From the NCBI GenBank assembly GCA_051453625.1, contig JBOZIK010000001.1:189973328-190037327 (forward strand): 64,000 nt of DNA. Direction: 5' to 3'. The notes under the pieces were generated by a model. It was not told the DNA's origin. It did not search any database and worked only from the letters and a program-made list of their open reading frames with translations. Both the position numbers and the translations under genes were made by a program. Of this stretch, positions 23,741 to 35,599 are shown one piece after another (the stretch's first letter is position 1; each line of letters starts with the position of its first letter). This DNA is from Welwitschia mirabilis. Its lineage: Eukaryota > Gnetophyta > Gnetopsida > Welwitschiales.

Positions 23741-24828
23741 TCGTCATTTCTATTTTTCACCATAGGTTAGCTTATCTTTATAATATATAAATAGCTAAAG
23801 AAGCCTTTTCATATTCATCACATCCTAAGGTACCTATAACCATTTTAACATTACTCAATCATGCTTCTAATTTGGAAGGGAACCTATTACAAACTTAGTG
23901 GATTTAGCTTAATAAAAGTTTGAATTAATTTCCTCGTACCCACTTCCTTAGGTTGATTGATACCATTAGTTACTTATGGGTTTTAACCTTGATTTACTAT
24001 TTTTTTATAGGAAATACATAAATTTATTCATTAATTATTCTACATTAAGGTTGAATGGGGGTTGATTTCCGTCACTAGGTTGCCTACTCTCTTTTGAATT
24101 CCCTTAATGTAAATTACTTGGTGCAACTAACCTAGCCTCAAGGGTATCTAATTATAAGACATTATTTTATGTATTTATATTTCTTATAAAAGGTTAAAAT
24201 CTTTAAGGAATCATACAAGGTCATCATCCTAAATTCTTAAGATAAGAATAATTCTCCTAGGTTATTATTATCTATAGCTATAAGGTAATAAGTCTTTAGT
24301 AATTTGAATTCATCATCCTCTTAGGTTTGTTTAAGACTTTAGGATTATCATTAATATGATTAATATAATAATCATTTGAGGGTTTGGGTTAGAGTTAATC
24401 TTATGAATACTTTGGAACTATTCAAATATAATCAAATTATAGGATCATTAAGCTGTTAAAATTATTATTAGTCTAATATTTATAATTATTAGGGTTAGCA
24501 TGGATGTAATTTGGTATATATTTATAAAGTAGGAAAATTATAGGTAAAATGAAATTCATAACTATTAGGAGATATAATTAAATTCATGTTTATATAGAAG
24601 TTACATTTATCTTAGAATCTTATATTATTAAGGATATAATTGATTTTAAACATGGTTTAAAATTACTAGGGATATAACTAATTTTACAGCTGTTAGAAAT
24701 TAAGGTTACGGTTACAATTAATATTATGATTATTAAGGATAAATGTTGTTAAAAATTTAATTAGATTTATATTCTTATAAATTTATAAGTACTTAACATT
24801 ATGTAAATTAACCTAGAGCTCTAATGCC
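23741..24828 (-). other. Ty3-A gag start and 5' leader, third copy
   Basis: The part up to about 24130 matches 8400-8830 (degraded gag N-terminal region). From 24140 it is the leader seen at 1-767 and 9080-9793. It ends at CTCTAATGCCAATT, the complement of a decayed TGGTATCAGAG-type primer-binding site, directly before LTR3a. Confidence 0.75.
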
Positions 24829-24832
24829 AATT

Positions 24833-27004
24833 TGTGATACTCTCTCTTCTCTTACCCTAATTAAGCACTATTATTTTTTTCCTTTCTTTTTCTTCTTTAA
24901 TATTATTACTTAATAGATGTATCAAAACCTATGATCAAGTTTTGCTTACTCCTTAATTAGCATTTCTATATTCTTAGAAAAAAATAATATTAATATTATA
25001 TATTTACTTATAATTAATTTCTATATTATTTTTTAAATAAATAATAATGATGTTATAAGTTACTTTCCTCCATTTCTTGCTAGTTTTTGTTACATAAAAA
25101 TATATCTTATGAATAGTTGAGAAGATGTAAACTTGTTATAAACATAACTAAATAAGTTTAAGAATAATATCTAATCAATATCGTACGAGGGTACAACTCC
25201 TAGTAGTGGCATTTCAACTCGATATTCGGCCACACTTTGACTATGAGTTGTTATGCTTTAGATTCTAAACTATATAAATATGACTAGGCTCAACTTCATA
25301 AGCTTGCACTTCACCTTGATATACCCCTAATACAAGTGATAGGTGATATGTAAGATGGATGCATGCTTACAAATAACCTTCACTTTCTTAGAACATCTTT
25401 GGATGGTGTAACATTATCCATCCATGCAAAAAGCTTGAGATATTAAATTAGAGTAAGTCCATACAAGGGTACAGTAAGAGAGTGGTGATTAAATCTACTT
25501 TCAAAAGATTATAAGAAAAATACAATGCAACCCACCTTGATGATGAAATCTAAGTATGAGGATGAACATTATTAGGATTATCTTAATGTCTTGTTCGATA
25601 AATATACCACACAAATGCATGCATATAATTCTAAGTAATGTGAATAATTATTGGATTATATAACTATAATCATCATCAAGTTCATTTTATAGGAACAATT
25701 AAAAAAAAGGAAAAAATGGCATAATAAAACATCTTTATATTCAAGATTACAATGATAAAGATCTAAATAAAGAAAATATTATTTTCTTTTCTATCTAAAT
25801 AAAGGAAATATTCTTTTATTTTATTTAATTTAAAAATAATAAAAATATTAAAAATATCAAATTATATTTTAATAATATACTTAAATAAACAAATCTATAC
25901 TTGGAGCTATGCTAATCCTAGAAACATTCTTTCATACTTATATGACAATCTCCATGAATATGGTGTAATAAAGGTATAGAAAAGAAAGCATAACTCAAGC
26001 ATGATAGTTAAGATATAACTCTTTATCCAAGATTTATATGACCATATTATAAGTTTAAAAAAATGTTTAAACCAAAGACTATTTATGTTACTTAAACTAC
26101 TAAGGTGAAAACACTTACAAGTGTGTATATTCAAAGTAAGATAAAAGAAAAAGGTAAAATACATATTTTTCTTAATAATATATTAATCCTAAGAAATGTA
26201 ACTTAAGGATATTAATGTAAACTTATCTTGTGTACTTAAATTTCCTATGTAATTTTATTTAATAGTTTTTCTATAATTTAAACATTAATTATAGCATTTT
26301 TGGCTCTAAAGAACATTATAATTGATAATTAATAATTAATTAATTATGAAAAAATTAGAGTAGTTTATCATAAGCTAGACTCATAATAGAATCATTAGAA
26401 ATTAAATTAAGCTATCTTGGAGTTCTAAAATATTACTTCTAAGGTTATCATTTAAGGTTAGAAACTGTTAGATTTTCGACAATTATAGTCCTACCACATG
26501 CATTATAATAACTATACCTTTTAAAATACTGTGAGTTTTTAAATGATTTAAGACGTTTTGGAAATCTTATCTAATTATGTACAACTTAAGCTAATAATAG
26601 TTTTAGAGAATTTTAACTATTAGTTACAAAAATGTAAATTAATTGCTTACTATTTTCTATATTCATTTTCTAATATATTTTAATAAATAAATTTTAAAAA
26701 TTACTACACATCAAAAATTACTATTTTTACATTTTCACAATAATAACACATTCCTATACTTATAGAAAACATTTCACTACTTTATACCTACTAATTAATA
26801 AGCTATGATGTTTTTAATCTAGGCCTCTACTCTAGAAATTGAAGTTTCACCTTGACAAACATATGATACAGTCTCAACAACTAGTTATGCAAAACTTTAA
26901 ATCAATAAAATAATGGATATACTAACTAATTCTGTATAGAATATCTCAAAAAAGTAATAATTCAAATGATTGTAGTAAAAAAAATCAAATCAATTCAAAA
27001 ATAG
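24833..27004 (-). mobile_element. Ty3-A LTR3a (right part lost in gap)
   Basis: Begins TGTGATACTC after the primer-binding site and follows LTR1 for about 2.2 kb, including the 1.3-kb segment missing from LTR2. It stops at the 100-N gap. An open frame at 25907-26164 lies inside the LTR and is not a gene. Confidence 0.85.
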
Positions 27005-27104
27005 NNNNNNNNNNNNNNNNNNNNNNNNNNNNNNNNNNNNNNNNNNNNNNNNNNNNNNNNNNNNNNNNNNNNNNNNNNNNNNNNNNNNNNNNNNNNNNNN
27101 NNNN
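27005..27104. other. Assembly gap, 100 N
   Basis: A gap of conventional unknown size. Sequence after it does not continue LTR3a but steps back to an LTR position about 1.2 kb earlier. Confidence 0.95.
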
Positions 27105-28800
27105 CTTTTATTTTTCTTTTAATAATAATAAAAATATTTAAAATATATCAAATAACATCTTAATGTTATACCTAAAAAACGTAGAACATACCTAGAGCTA
27201 TGCCCATCCTAGAAACATTCTTTCATGCTCATATGACAATATTCATGAATTGGTGCAAAGAAGGTAAATAAAAGAAAGTATAGCTCAAGCATAATTGTTA
27301 AAATATAGTATTTATTTAATAATTTATATAGCTATATTATAAGTCAATAAAAAATAGGTGATAGACTAGAGACTACTTATATTACTTAAACTACTAAGGT
27401 AAAAACTTTTACAAGCATGCACATTTAAAGTAAGCTTTAAAAAAGGGTAAACGAAGTATTTCAACAAATAAATACCACTTATAAATAATTTAACTTAAAT
27501 TTATTAATTAAAATATATTTTATATACTCAATTTTCCTATAAAATTTTGTGTAAAATTTTTTTCTATAATTTTAACCATTAATTATACATTGTTTGGGGT
27601 TTAAGGAGACATCATAGTTAAAAAATAATAATTAATTATGAAGAAAAAATAAATTATAGTATTTTTTTCAGAAACCGGACACATAAGATTCTTAAAATTT
27701 AACTTAAACTATCTTGGAATTATAAAATATTATTTCCAATATTATCATTTAATGCTAAAAACTGTCAAATTTTCTAAATTTGCAGTTCTACTGCACTACA
27801 CTAAAATGATTATAAATTTCAAAATACTTTGAATTTTTAAATGATTCAAGATGTTTTGAAAATATTATTCAATTTACTACAACTTAGGATGCTCAAGTTT
27901 ATAATTATATTAATAAATAAGTACACAAATGTAAATTACTTGCTTATTATTTTCTAAATTTATTTTTAACATATTTTAATAAATAATATTTAAAAAATAA
28001 TTACCCATCAGAAAAATTAATATCTTTATGTTTTCATGCTAATAACACAACCGAGACTTTAATTTATACCTACTAATTAATAAGATATAATGTTTTTATC
28101 CTATGCTTCTATTCTGGACATTTAATATTTGCCATAATAACCTAGATCATTAAAATAATGGACATAGTGACTAATTACTTACAAAAAAAATTAATTTTAG
28201 AAAAAAATCAAATCAATTCAAAAATAGCCATTTTATTATGAGCCTTAGGATTTCCATGAAAACATACTAGCCTAAAAGAGATTTTTGAGGATCAAACTTT
28301 GTGCCTAATAAGATGAACCTAATTCATAATAGATAAAAATAAATATTAAAATAAACATGGCTACACATATTTCTTTTTTAATAGTGAAATCCTTTATCAC
28401 TTGACCATAATCATTCATTAGTAACCTCTATCGCTAAGCATAAGAGACCCCTCATATCTCCCCAGCATCTTGGTAAGAGGTAATGGAAGAGAATAATATT
28501 TTATAACGTAATTTCATCAAAATCATAAACAATTCCCTAATTAAATATCACATAATTCCACTAGAATCTTAAAAAGAGATCATATGAATAATAAGAATAA
28601 AGAGCTTACTTAGAAAGACTAGAAAGTCCTTAATAGTTGAAGACTGATGAAGATTCAAGCTAAAGTATTCCTTAGCTCCAAGCTTCCACTTTCCAGTCTT
28701 TACAAGCAAGAGAATGAAAGAAAGAGAGAGGAAAGAAGGAGCTACACTTATACAGAAAAGTGAAAAGTATCTCTTATTTTACAAGAGAGGAAAGGATCTC

Positions 28801-28809
28801 TATATATAG
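28801..28809 (-). promoter_or_regulatory. TATA box of LTR3b
   Basis: TATATATAG in the same flanking context as in LTR2 (11318-11326). It is the unexpanded form of the LTR1 (TA)12 run. Confidence 0.5.
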
Positions 28810-29181
28810 ATAAACAAAGGCACATAATTCAAGACCACAAGATCACATGATTTAGCATTGATAAGTGGGATAGGTAATAGGCAACATTATAGTATAAAAA
28901 AAGATCATATTTATGACTCATGCACCTAACTAAGGTGAGTAATCTTCTTACTTTAATTATCAAGATTAATTACATGCATCATTTTTTTATGCTAGCTCCT
29001 TTTATTCCTTCATAGACTCATAAGTAAGTTTAATTCATCTAAGACATGCATCCAAATAAGAAATGCATAAATTTAAAAATTATCATGTGGCATAATGATA
29101 CAAACTCTTCAATTCCAATGAATAAAATAATAAATATGTAATGAACCAAGTGTGGTTACACATCTCAAGAGGATAAAAGGT

Positions 29182-29370
29182 ATGGTAGAGTAAATCTACT
29201 CATTTACCATTCTTGGTTCTAGGTAAGAGTGTATGTACTTGTTCAAATACTCATTTATTTCAAAAACATAAAAGTCATGGTAGAGTAAATCTACTCATTT
29301 ATCATTCTTGGTTCTAGGTAAGAGCGTATGTACTTGTTCAAATACTCATTTATTTCAAAATGCATGAAAT
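29182..29370. repeat. 95-bp tandem duplication in LTR3b
   Basis: The stretch beginning ATGGTAGAGTAAATC at 29182 is repeated from 29277 with few differences. LTR1 carries one unit at 3952-4040 and part of another at 7338-7397, on either side of the foreign block. Confidence 0.85.
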
Positions 29371-29761
29371 CTATCAATCACATAACATAATGAAGAAAAT
29401 GTTTATTCATAATATAGTACACGTATCACATTTATTAAGAATTTAAATGAGTAAATAAGATATAAAATATATTATTATGATCTTTTGGAATTTTTAATTT
29501 ATTAGTTTTATTATGTAATTTTAATTCCTCACATAATGGGATTATCTAATTTTAAATGTTTGAATAGCATTTCTCATAAAAAGCTTTTAACATAATTTTT
29601 ATCATTTTCATGGTAAATAATAAAAATTACAAACTAAGGTTAATTTAAAATGACATCTTATTTTGACAAGGCCTTTAGATAATGATAATTAATTATTTAA
29701 TTAAAAGCTTACTATACTTAATATTCAAGTAAATAAGGTTTACAAAATATGGGATATGACA

Positions 29762-29852
29762 TCCTTTCCCACTTAGACTGATTTACTCCTGAGAATCATG
29801 ATACATAAAAACCTTAAGAACACCTAACTACATATTATCAGATTCAAAAAGA
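29762..29852 (-). other. Ty3-A polypurine tract and internal stub
   Basis: TCCTTTCCCACTTAGACTG is the complement of the purine tract. The sequence then matches 12105-12190, the 3' internal end, until the next gap. Confidence 0.75.
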
Positions 29853-29952
29853 NNNNNNNNNNNNNNNNNNNNNNNNNNNNNNNNNNNNNNNNNNNNNNNN
29901 NNNNNNNNNNNNNNNNNNNNNNNNNNNNNNNNNNNNNNNNNNNNNNNNNNNN
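29853..29952. other. Assembly gap, 100 N
   Basis: Conventional gap between an internal stub and another LTR end. The short open frame drawn across it is artificial. Confidence 0.95.
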
Positions 29953-30340
29953 AAATATAATTAATCATATAACACAAGGAATAAAATGTATATTCATTAT
30001 ATAGTATACCTATCATATTCACCAAGAATTTAAATAAGTAAATAAGATGTAAAATATATTGTTATGTCTTATTGAAATTTTTAATTTATTAGTTTTGTCA
30101 TGTCATTTTAATTCCTTACATAATGGGGTTATCTAATTTTAAATGTTTAAATATATTTTCTTATAAAGACATTCTAATATAATTTTTATCATTTTCATGA
30201 TAAAATTACAAACTAAGGTTAATTTAAAATGCCATCTTATTTTGATAAGAACTTTAAATAAGAATAATTAATCATCTGATTAAAAGCTTAATATACTTAA
30301 TATATAAGTAAATAATGTTTAAAAAATATGGGTTATGACA
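29953..30340 (-). mobile_element. Ty3-A LTR end fragment (LTR4)
   Basis: The last 390 bp of the LTR, matching 11740-12098 and 29370-29761 and ending GGTTATGACA at 30340. No purine tract follows; copia sequence begins at once. So this end borders the copia insertion site or a recombination junction. Confidence 0.75.
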
Positions 30341-31441
30341 TAAAAAGAGGAGAATCAATTTTAACAAAGAGGTTTAGTTAGAATATCAGTTAGTTAAGGA
30401 TTAGTAGGTACATATTCAAGCTTGATATCCTTGGATTCTACAAGATCTCTAATAAAGTGATGACAAATGTCAATATGTTTGATTTTGGAATGAAGGGGAC
30501 ATGGTTTTTAGATATGTTTATTATACTAGAGTTATCACAAACAAATAGTGTATTGATTTCATGGATGTTAAGATCTAATAAGACATGGTGAATCCATAAG
30601 ACTTAAGCAACACAACTACTAGCAATTACATATTAAGATTTAATAGTTGATAAAGCCACTAAAGGTTGTTTCTTTAAGGCCTAACTCATTAGACAATATC
30701 TTAGGAAGCAATAATAACTACTAATGCTTTTTTTTATCATGCATTGAACTAGCCCAATTAGCATAAAAAAAAGTATATAAATCTAATGTAATATCTTTAC
30801 AAAAACAAATGCCATGGTTTAAAGTTTCTTTTACATACTTGAAAATCTATTTAATTATCTTAAGATGAGCTTCTTTGAATTTGGATTGATACCTAGAATA
30901 CAGTCCTACTAAAAAATGTGATGTCTGACCTACTTGTAGTTAAGTTGAAAAGACTTCTAATCACGATCCTATATAATTTGGTATTAATATCCTTTCCACT
31001 TTTATCTGCATTGATTTTATCATACATTTCCATATGGGAGTTAATGTCAGTTTGTAGTTCTCTAATCAAACTTATTTATGAGCTTACTGATAAATTTTTA
31101 TTACAATAAGAATGCACCATTTTTGTTTATCTTACTTGCAATCTAAGAAACATTCATAGCTTATCTAGATGATTCATTTTAAAATGATTAGTCATAACCT
31201 TAACAAACTCATGAGACATTGTATTCATGGTTACTCTAAAAATGGTATCATCAACATAGTTTGCACAAGTAATAAATCTAAATTGACTTTTTTAATAAAC
31301 AAATTTTTATTTATCTTACCTCTAATAAAATCATGCTTTAATAAAAAAGAAGTACATTTTTCATATGATGCTCTTAGTTCTTGTTTGAATTCATAGAGTG
31401 GCTTTTTCAACCAATAAATATGGTTATTAACTATAGTAGAA
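30341..31441 (-). pseudogene. Copia-B RT C-terminal half and RNase H relic
   Basis: The 3' part of a Ty1/copia pol on the minus strand. RNase H ends with HIDICHHFIRDLVE, LEYVPTNP, LTDILTKPL (about 30369-30480), matching KHIxIRxHFxRDxV, LEYVxTxxQLADIFTKPL. Before it, NSSIINISKNHVPF corresponds to NxSAIxISKNPVxH. The polymerase motif survives as NYVDDTIFRVT with YVDD at 31247-31258 (usually YVDDIIFGST). RT continues to KQELRASYEKCTSF near 31330-31390, then is cut at 31442 by Tat/Athila element 2. The N-terminal RT resumes at 40167. Stops and frameshifts throughout. Confidence 0.88.
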
Positions 31442-32782
31442 TTTCTTAGATTTAATCTAAGCTTTCACTTAGCTATCACTATTCCTTAGAGATAACATTG
31501 GGTATTGGCTCAGTTTTGCACCACTTTACTTTGAAGTAAGTTACAAAAAGAAAAGAAAAGAAGAGAAGTGATGAATTAATTTTTATAGTTTAAACTTTAT
31601 CTAAGAGAGTAAGGAAGTGAACTAACTTCAAGGTATTATAGGTTCATCCTTAAATGCTCCTTCACTTCAATGTTATACAATCACATTTTCTACAAAATAA
31701 TTTAAATTATCAAGTGCATTTGACTTAAATAATGGGTTGTATTCTCATCCTCCATATGATAATTGGTAAATTCACTTAACACTTTAATTTTGAAATAACA
31801 ATAGAAAGTAAAAACTCCTAGAGTACTCAAGATCTATGAAACCAAAGGATTAAGTCATAAAAGTGAATTCACACTAATAAAATAAACTTGATAGTAAAAG
31901 TAGTTACTTAAGCATTCCCATTATGATATTACTCATGAATTAGAATTAAATACAACAACTTCTATATTAAAATAAAATCAATCTTATAGCAAAGGAAGAA
32001 TAAGGAAGAATAACTACTCAGACAATTCTCAAGACTAGCTCACTACTCTAAAGAGTCGCCTAGAAAGCCATCACAAGTTAATACTTCAAAATACTCCAAT
32101 TTGTCCTAAAGGCACAGATGAATATAATGAAGGATTCAAGGATCTTTTATAGGAGAAAATGGAGGTGAAATATGGTTACAAGTACTTGTCTTGTAGTATT
32201 AGGTAAAATCATTATCATTTAGGGTTAGGTAGATAAGATTTTGTCTTATAGCATTTGGTGGAGATTGTATTGTAGCATTAGGTATATAAGATTCTATCCT
32301 TTAATATTAGATAGAATCTTCATCATTGATCATTTGCTAGAGGTTATCATTTAGTATTTGGTATAGGTTATCTTGTAGTAATTGGTAGAGATCATTATAT
32401 AGCTTTAAGTGAAATCTTCATCATGATGAGTTTAACACATGTTCTTTGGAACTATATTTTTTTGCCAACTAATGTTCTCACCCCATGTCTCTAGTACCAC
32501 ATCCACATGCCTCTATCAGATGTCTTCCAATGCTATTACTATGTGTTACTACCTTATGTCTCCATTGCCATCATTATTTTATGTCAAGTTATATCCATCT
32601 TCTATCACATGTTTCAAAACATGGCTAAAGATCTGCAATTATTATGAACAAAAAAAAATTAAATTTTATTTTAAAAATAATAGAAGAAATATTTTATGAT
32701 TAAAAATTAAATTAATGTCTTTGTTTATAATAAATTGGGCTATAACACTTGATATATATGTCAATTTTTACATGTTAAAACA
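31442..32782 (-). mobile_element. Tat/Athila element 2, 3' LTR
   Basis: Left LTR, about 1341 bp, starting at a TG-to-TT-mutated end (TTTCTTAGATTTAATC) and ending CATGTTAAAACA. It is inserted in the Copia-B RT. It is followed by CCCTTAACTAGTCTTTTGC, identical in content to the sequence after the truncated copy at 7264. Confidence 0.85.
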
Positions 32783-34878
32783 CCCTTAACTAGTCTTTTG
32801 CTAGTGCCTTAGTAAAAGATGATAATAAAATAGCTAAACATGGAAAAATTATCAAAGTTAAGTGTGTCTAAGTGTGAGAAATATTTAACTTTGAAAATTT
32901 TATAAATGATTTTAAGTGATTGATTCATTAAAATGAAAACTTTATTCTCAAATTTTGTGGTAAAAGTGTTTAAGTTTTTTAAGAACAAAGCTATAAACAA
33001 ATCGAAAAGAGTTTTTTAATTAAAAACAATGCAAATTAAGCTAAGAAAAAAAGCAAGCTATTTAGAACCAAACATGTGATAAGTTTAAAAATTATCCATA
33101 AAATTACTTAATACCTTAAAATTTATTTCTTATAAAAATAATATAGAGTGGAATGTAGTAAAGTGATGTGAGGTAAATGAGATGAAAAATACATGGAGTA
33201 AAACCAGAGACCCATGAATAAATGAGTGAAATATCCTAAGTTATCAGACCTTCATTATATTTTGGTATTTTTTAGTGGAATATGATATTAATTAAGCTAA
33301 GTTTTAATCAAGTAACTTATATGAATTCAAGAAATCAATGCAAATCCTAAGTATGAAAGTTAAGAAACAATGGTTTACATAAAACCTCTGATTTCCATCT
33401 TTTCATTGCTTTGGTTTTTATTTATACATTTGCATATGTCCTTAGTATTATGCCTTTAAAACACATTGATCATCTAATGTTATAACATGTTTTGCCAATA
33501 GAGTTAATCATGTTATATGTAGAACTCAATGTTGCATTGCCAGCATGCGTTTATAGCCCTGATGAAANNNNNNNNNNNNNNNNNNNNNNNNNNNNNNNNN
33601 NNNNNNNNNNNNNNNNNNNNNNNNNNNNNNNNNNNNNNNNNNNNNNNNNNNNNNNNNNNNNNNNNNNNNNNNNNNNNNNNNNNNNNNNNNNNNNNNNNNN
33701 NNNNNNNNNNNNNNNNNNNNNNNNNNNNNNNNNNNNNNNNNNNNNNNNNNNNNNNNNNNNNNNNNNNNNNNNNNNNNNNNNNNNNNNNNNNNNNNNNNNN
33801 NNNNNNNNNNNNNNNNNNNNNNNNNNNNNNNNNNNNNNNNNNNNNNNNNNNNNNNNNNNNNNNNNNNNNNNNNNNNNNNNNNNNNNNNNNNNNNNNNNNN
33901 NNNNNNNNNNNNNNNNNNNNNNNNNNNNNNNNNNNNNNNNNNNNNNNNNNNNNNNNNNNNNNNNNNNNNNNNNNNNNNNNNNNNNNNNNNNNNNNNNNNN
34001 NNNNNNNNNNNNNNNNNNNNNNNNNNNNNNNNNNNNNNNNNNNNNNNNNNNNNNNNNNNNNNNNNNNNNNNNNNNNNNNNNNNNNNNNNNNNNNNNNNNN
34101 NNNNNNNNNNNNNNNNNNNNNNNNNNNNNNNNNNNNNNNNNNNNNNNNNNNNNNNNNNNNNNNNNNNNNNNNNNNNNNNNNNNNNNNNNNNNNNNNNNNN
34201 NNNNNNNNNNNNNNNNNNNNNNNNNNNNNNNNNNNNNNNNNNNNNNNNNNNNNNNNNNNNNNNNNNNNNNNNNNNNNNNNNNNNNNNNNNNNNNACTCAA
34301 TGTTGCATTGCCAGCATGCGTTTATAGCCCTGATGAAAGTGAACATTTCACTATTAAATCATTCGAGCTGCATTACCAATAGATGTTCATATCCTTGACG
34401 TAGTTAATTAAACCCAACTAAGTGATTAATGTTATGTACTTTTAGAGAAGATATGTATTATTTTCTTTTCTTCATCTTCCCATAGTCATTTTTTATGCAC
34501 TTTTATGGGGCTAATAACTCATTAACCTAGTTAAGACAAATCTTGTATCCATTAAAGGATTTTTACTTAAAGAGCATATGCAAATATAAATTCTACCTTT
34601 TTAACCAAGTTTTATCAAAATTGGATACCCTAATCAAATGAGTTCTTAACTAACCTACTTAAAATAAGCATTCTTTTCCTTGAAAGGCCACAAATTGGTT
34701 TGATCTTAAGCATTACTTGAGGTGATAATGCAATAACATATTATTGATTTTTATCCTAAGGACCTTTAATCTAGATTAGTAAGCCTCACAAACTCATGGG
34801 TCAATGGTTTGGATGAATGATTTGTGAGTTTAGTGGATTTGAAAATGGATTTAATGAATGACAAGGTTTGGAATGGTA
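32783..34878 (-). other. Tat/Athila element 2, 3' non-coding internal region
   Basis: About 1.4 kb of known sequence plus a 727-N gap between the protease end and the 3' LTR, with no pol motif on either strand. It aligns with 14759-15990 of element 1. The segment around 33480-34400 matches 15500-15680 of element 1 without a break, which argues that the gap is empty. Confidence 0.7.
33568..34294. other. Assembly gap, 727 N, with identical 44-bp flanks
   Basis: Positions 33524-33567 and 34295-34338 are the same 44 bases. Open frames of 249-296 codons across the gap are made of unknown residues and should be ignored. Confidence 0.95.
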
Positions 34879-35580
34879 TTAGAATGAGTAATAATGATGT
34901 GGAGGAATGCTCATGAGAAAATCATCATTAGGTAAAAATTGGTTTTTAGGATGACTTATTACAGAAGACTCAATGGATTTATAACTATCAGGTCTAAAAT
35001 TAGAGAAGTTATAATTAAATGATAGTAAAGGGTTGGAAGTATTTAGCTTAAAAGGAGAACAATTAATGTTCACAAGTTTCATTAAGCTAATTGGCCTCTT
35101 TAAGGTCACTTAATAATTTTATTATATTAAAAATGTTTAAGTTTACAATCATGTTACCAAATAATATTTTGATTTGACCATTCCTATAATTGATTAAAGC
35201 ATTAGAAATTACTCTAAAGGGTCTTCCTAAGATGGACACTGAGTTTTATTTTTTCATATTCATCTTTAAAAGTATGAAGTCAGTTAAGAAATAGCAATTA
35301 TTAACTTGAACTATTACATCCTTAAACTATTACATCCTCAACTCTTTTTAAGGATTATTTTATGAAATTGTCTATTAATTGCAATTGGATTTTAGTGCAT
35401 TTAAGGTAGTCTAAACTAAGTTCTTTGTAAACAGTCTGAGGTAAGATGTTAACACTTACTTCCAAATCTAATAAGACTTTCTTAATGTTTTTGTCTCTAA
35501 TTATAATGCTAATCGCAGGAAAATTTAAACCTTTGTGCTTAGGTAGAATTTGGTTTTGGATGATTGCACTTGTTTACTAG
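34879..35580 (-). pseudogene. Tat/Athila element 2 aspartic protease relic
   Basis: Cleaves the Gag-Pol polyprotein. Minus strand from about 35560: ISIIIRDKNIKKVLLDLEVS then VNILPQTVYKELSLDYLK, aligning with the Athila/Tat pattern of LLDLGASVNLLPxSVYxxLGLGELK. The catalytic triplet is D-L-E rather than D-L/T-G (35460-35468). About 55 residues on comes ILGRPFRVISNALINYRNGQ, IKILFGNMIVNL (about 35130-35240), the C-terminal ILGRPFLATxxALI motif. A tail of about 76 open residues continues to 34879 and then stops. A polymerase would normally follow in the same polyprotein; none does. Confidence 0.85.
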
Positions 35581-35599
35581 ATTAAGAAAGCTTTTCTTT

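Larger units (their letters stand above)
27105..29761 (-). mobile_element. Ty3-A LTR3b (left part missing)
   Basis: Starts at LTR sequence equivalent to 25815 of LTR3a and continues to a proper end, GGATATGACA at 29752-29761. It therefore overlaps the content of LTR3a by about 1.2 kb and must be a different LTR copy, or a misjoined contig. It holds a TATA box (28801-28809) and a 95-bp tandem duplication. Confidence 0.8.

Noticed and set aside
29182-29370. CRISPR-like or satellite array
   Set aside because: Only two units, no spacers, inside an LTR of a eukaryotic retrotransposon.
33492-34398. Four overlapping frames of 249-296 codons
   Set aside because: They span the 727-N gap, and the repeated ends come from the duplicated 44-bp flanks.
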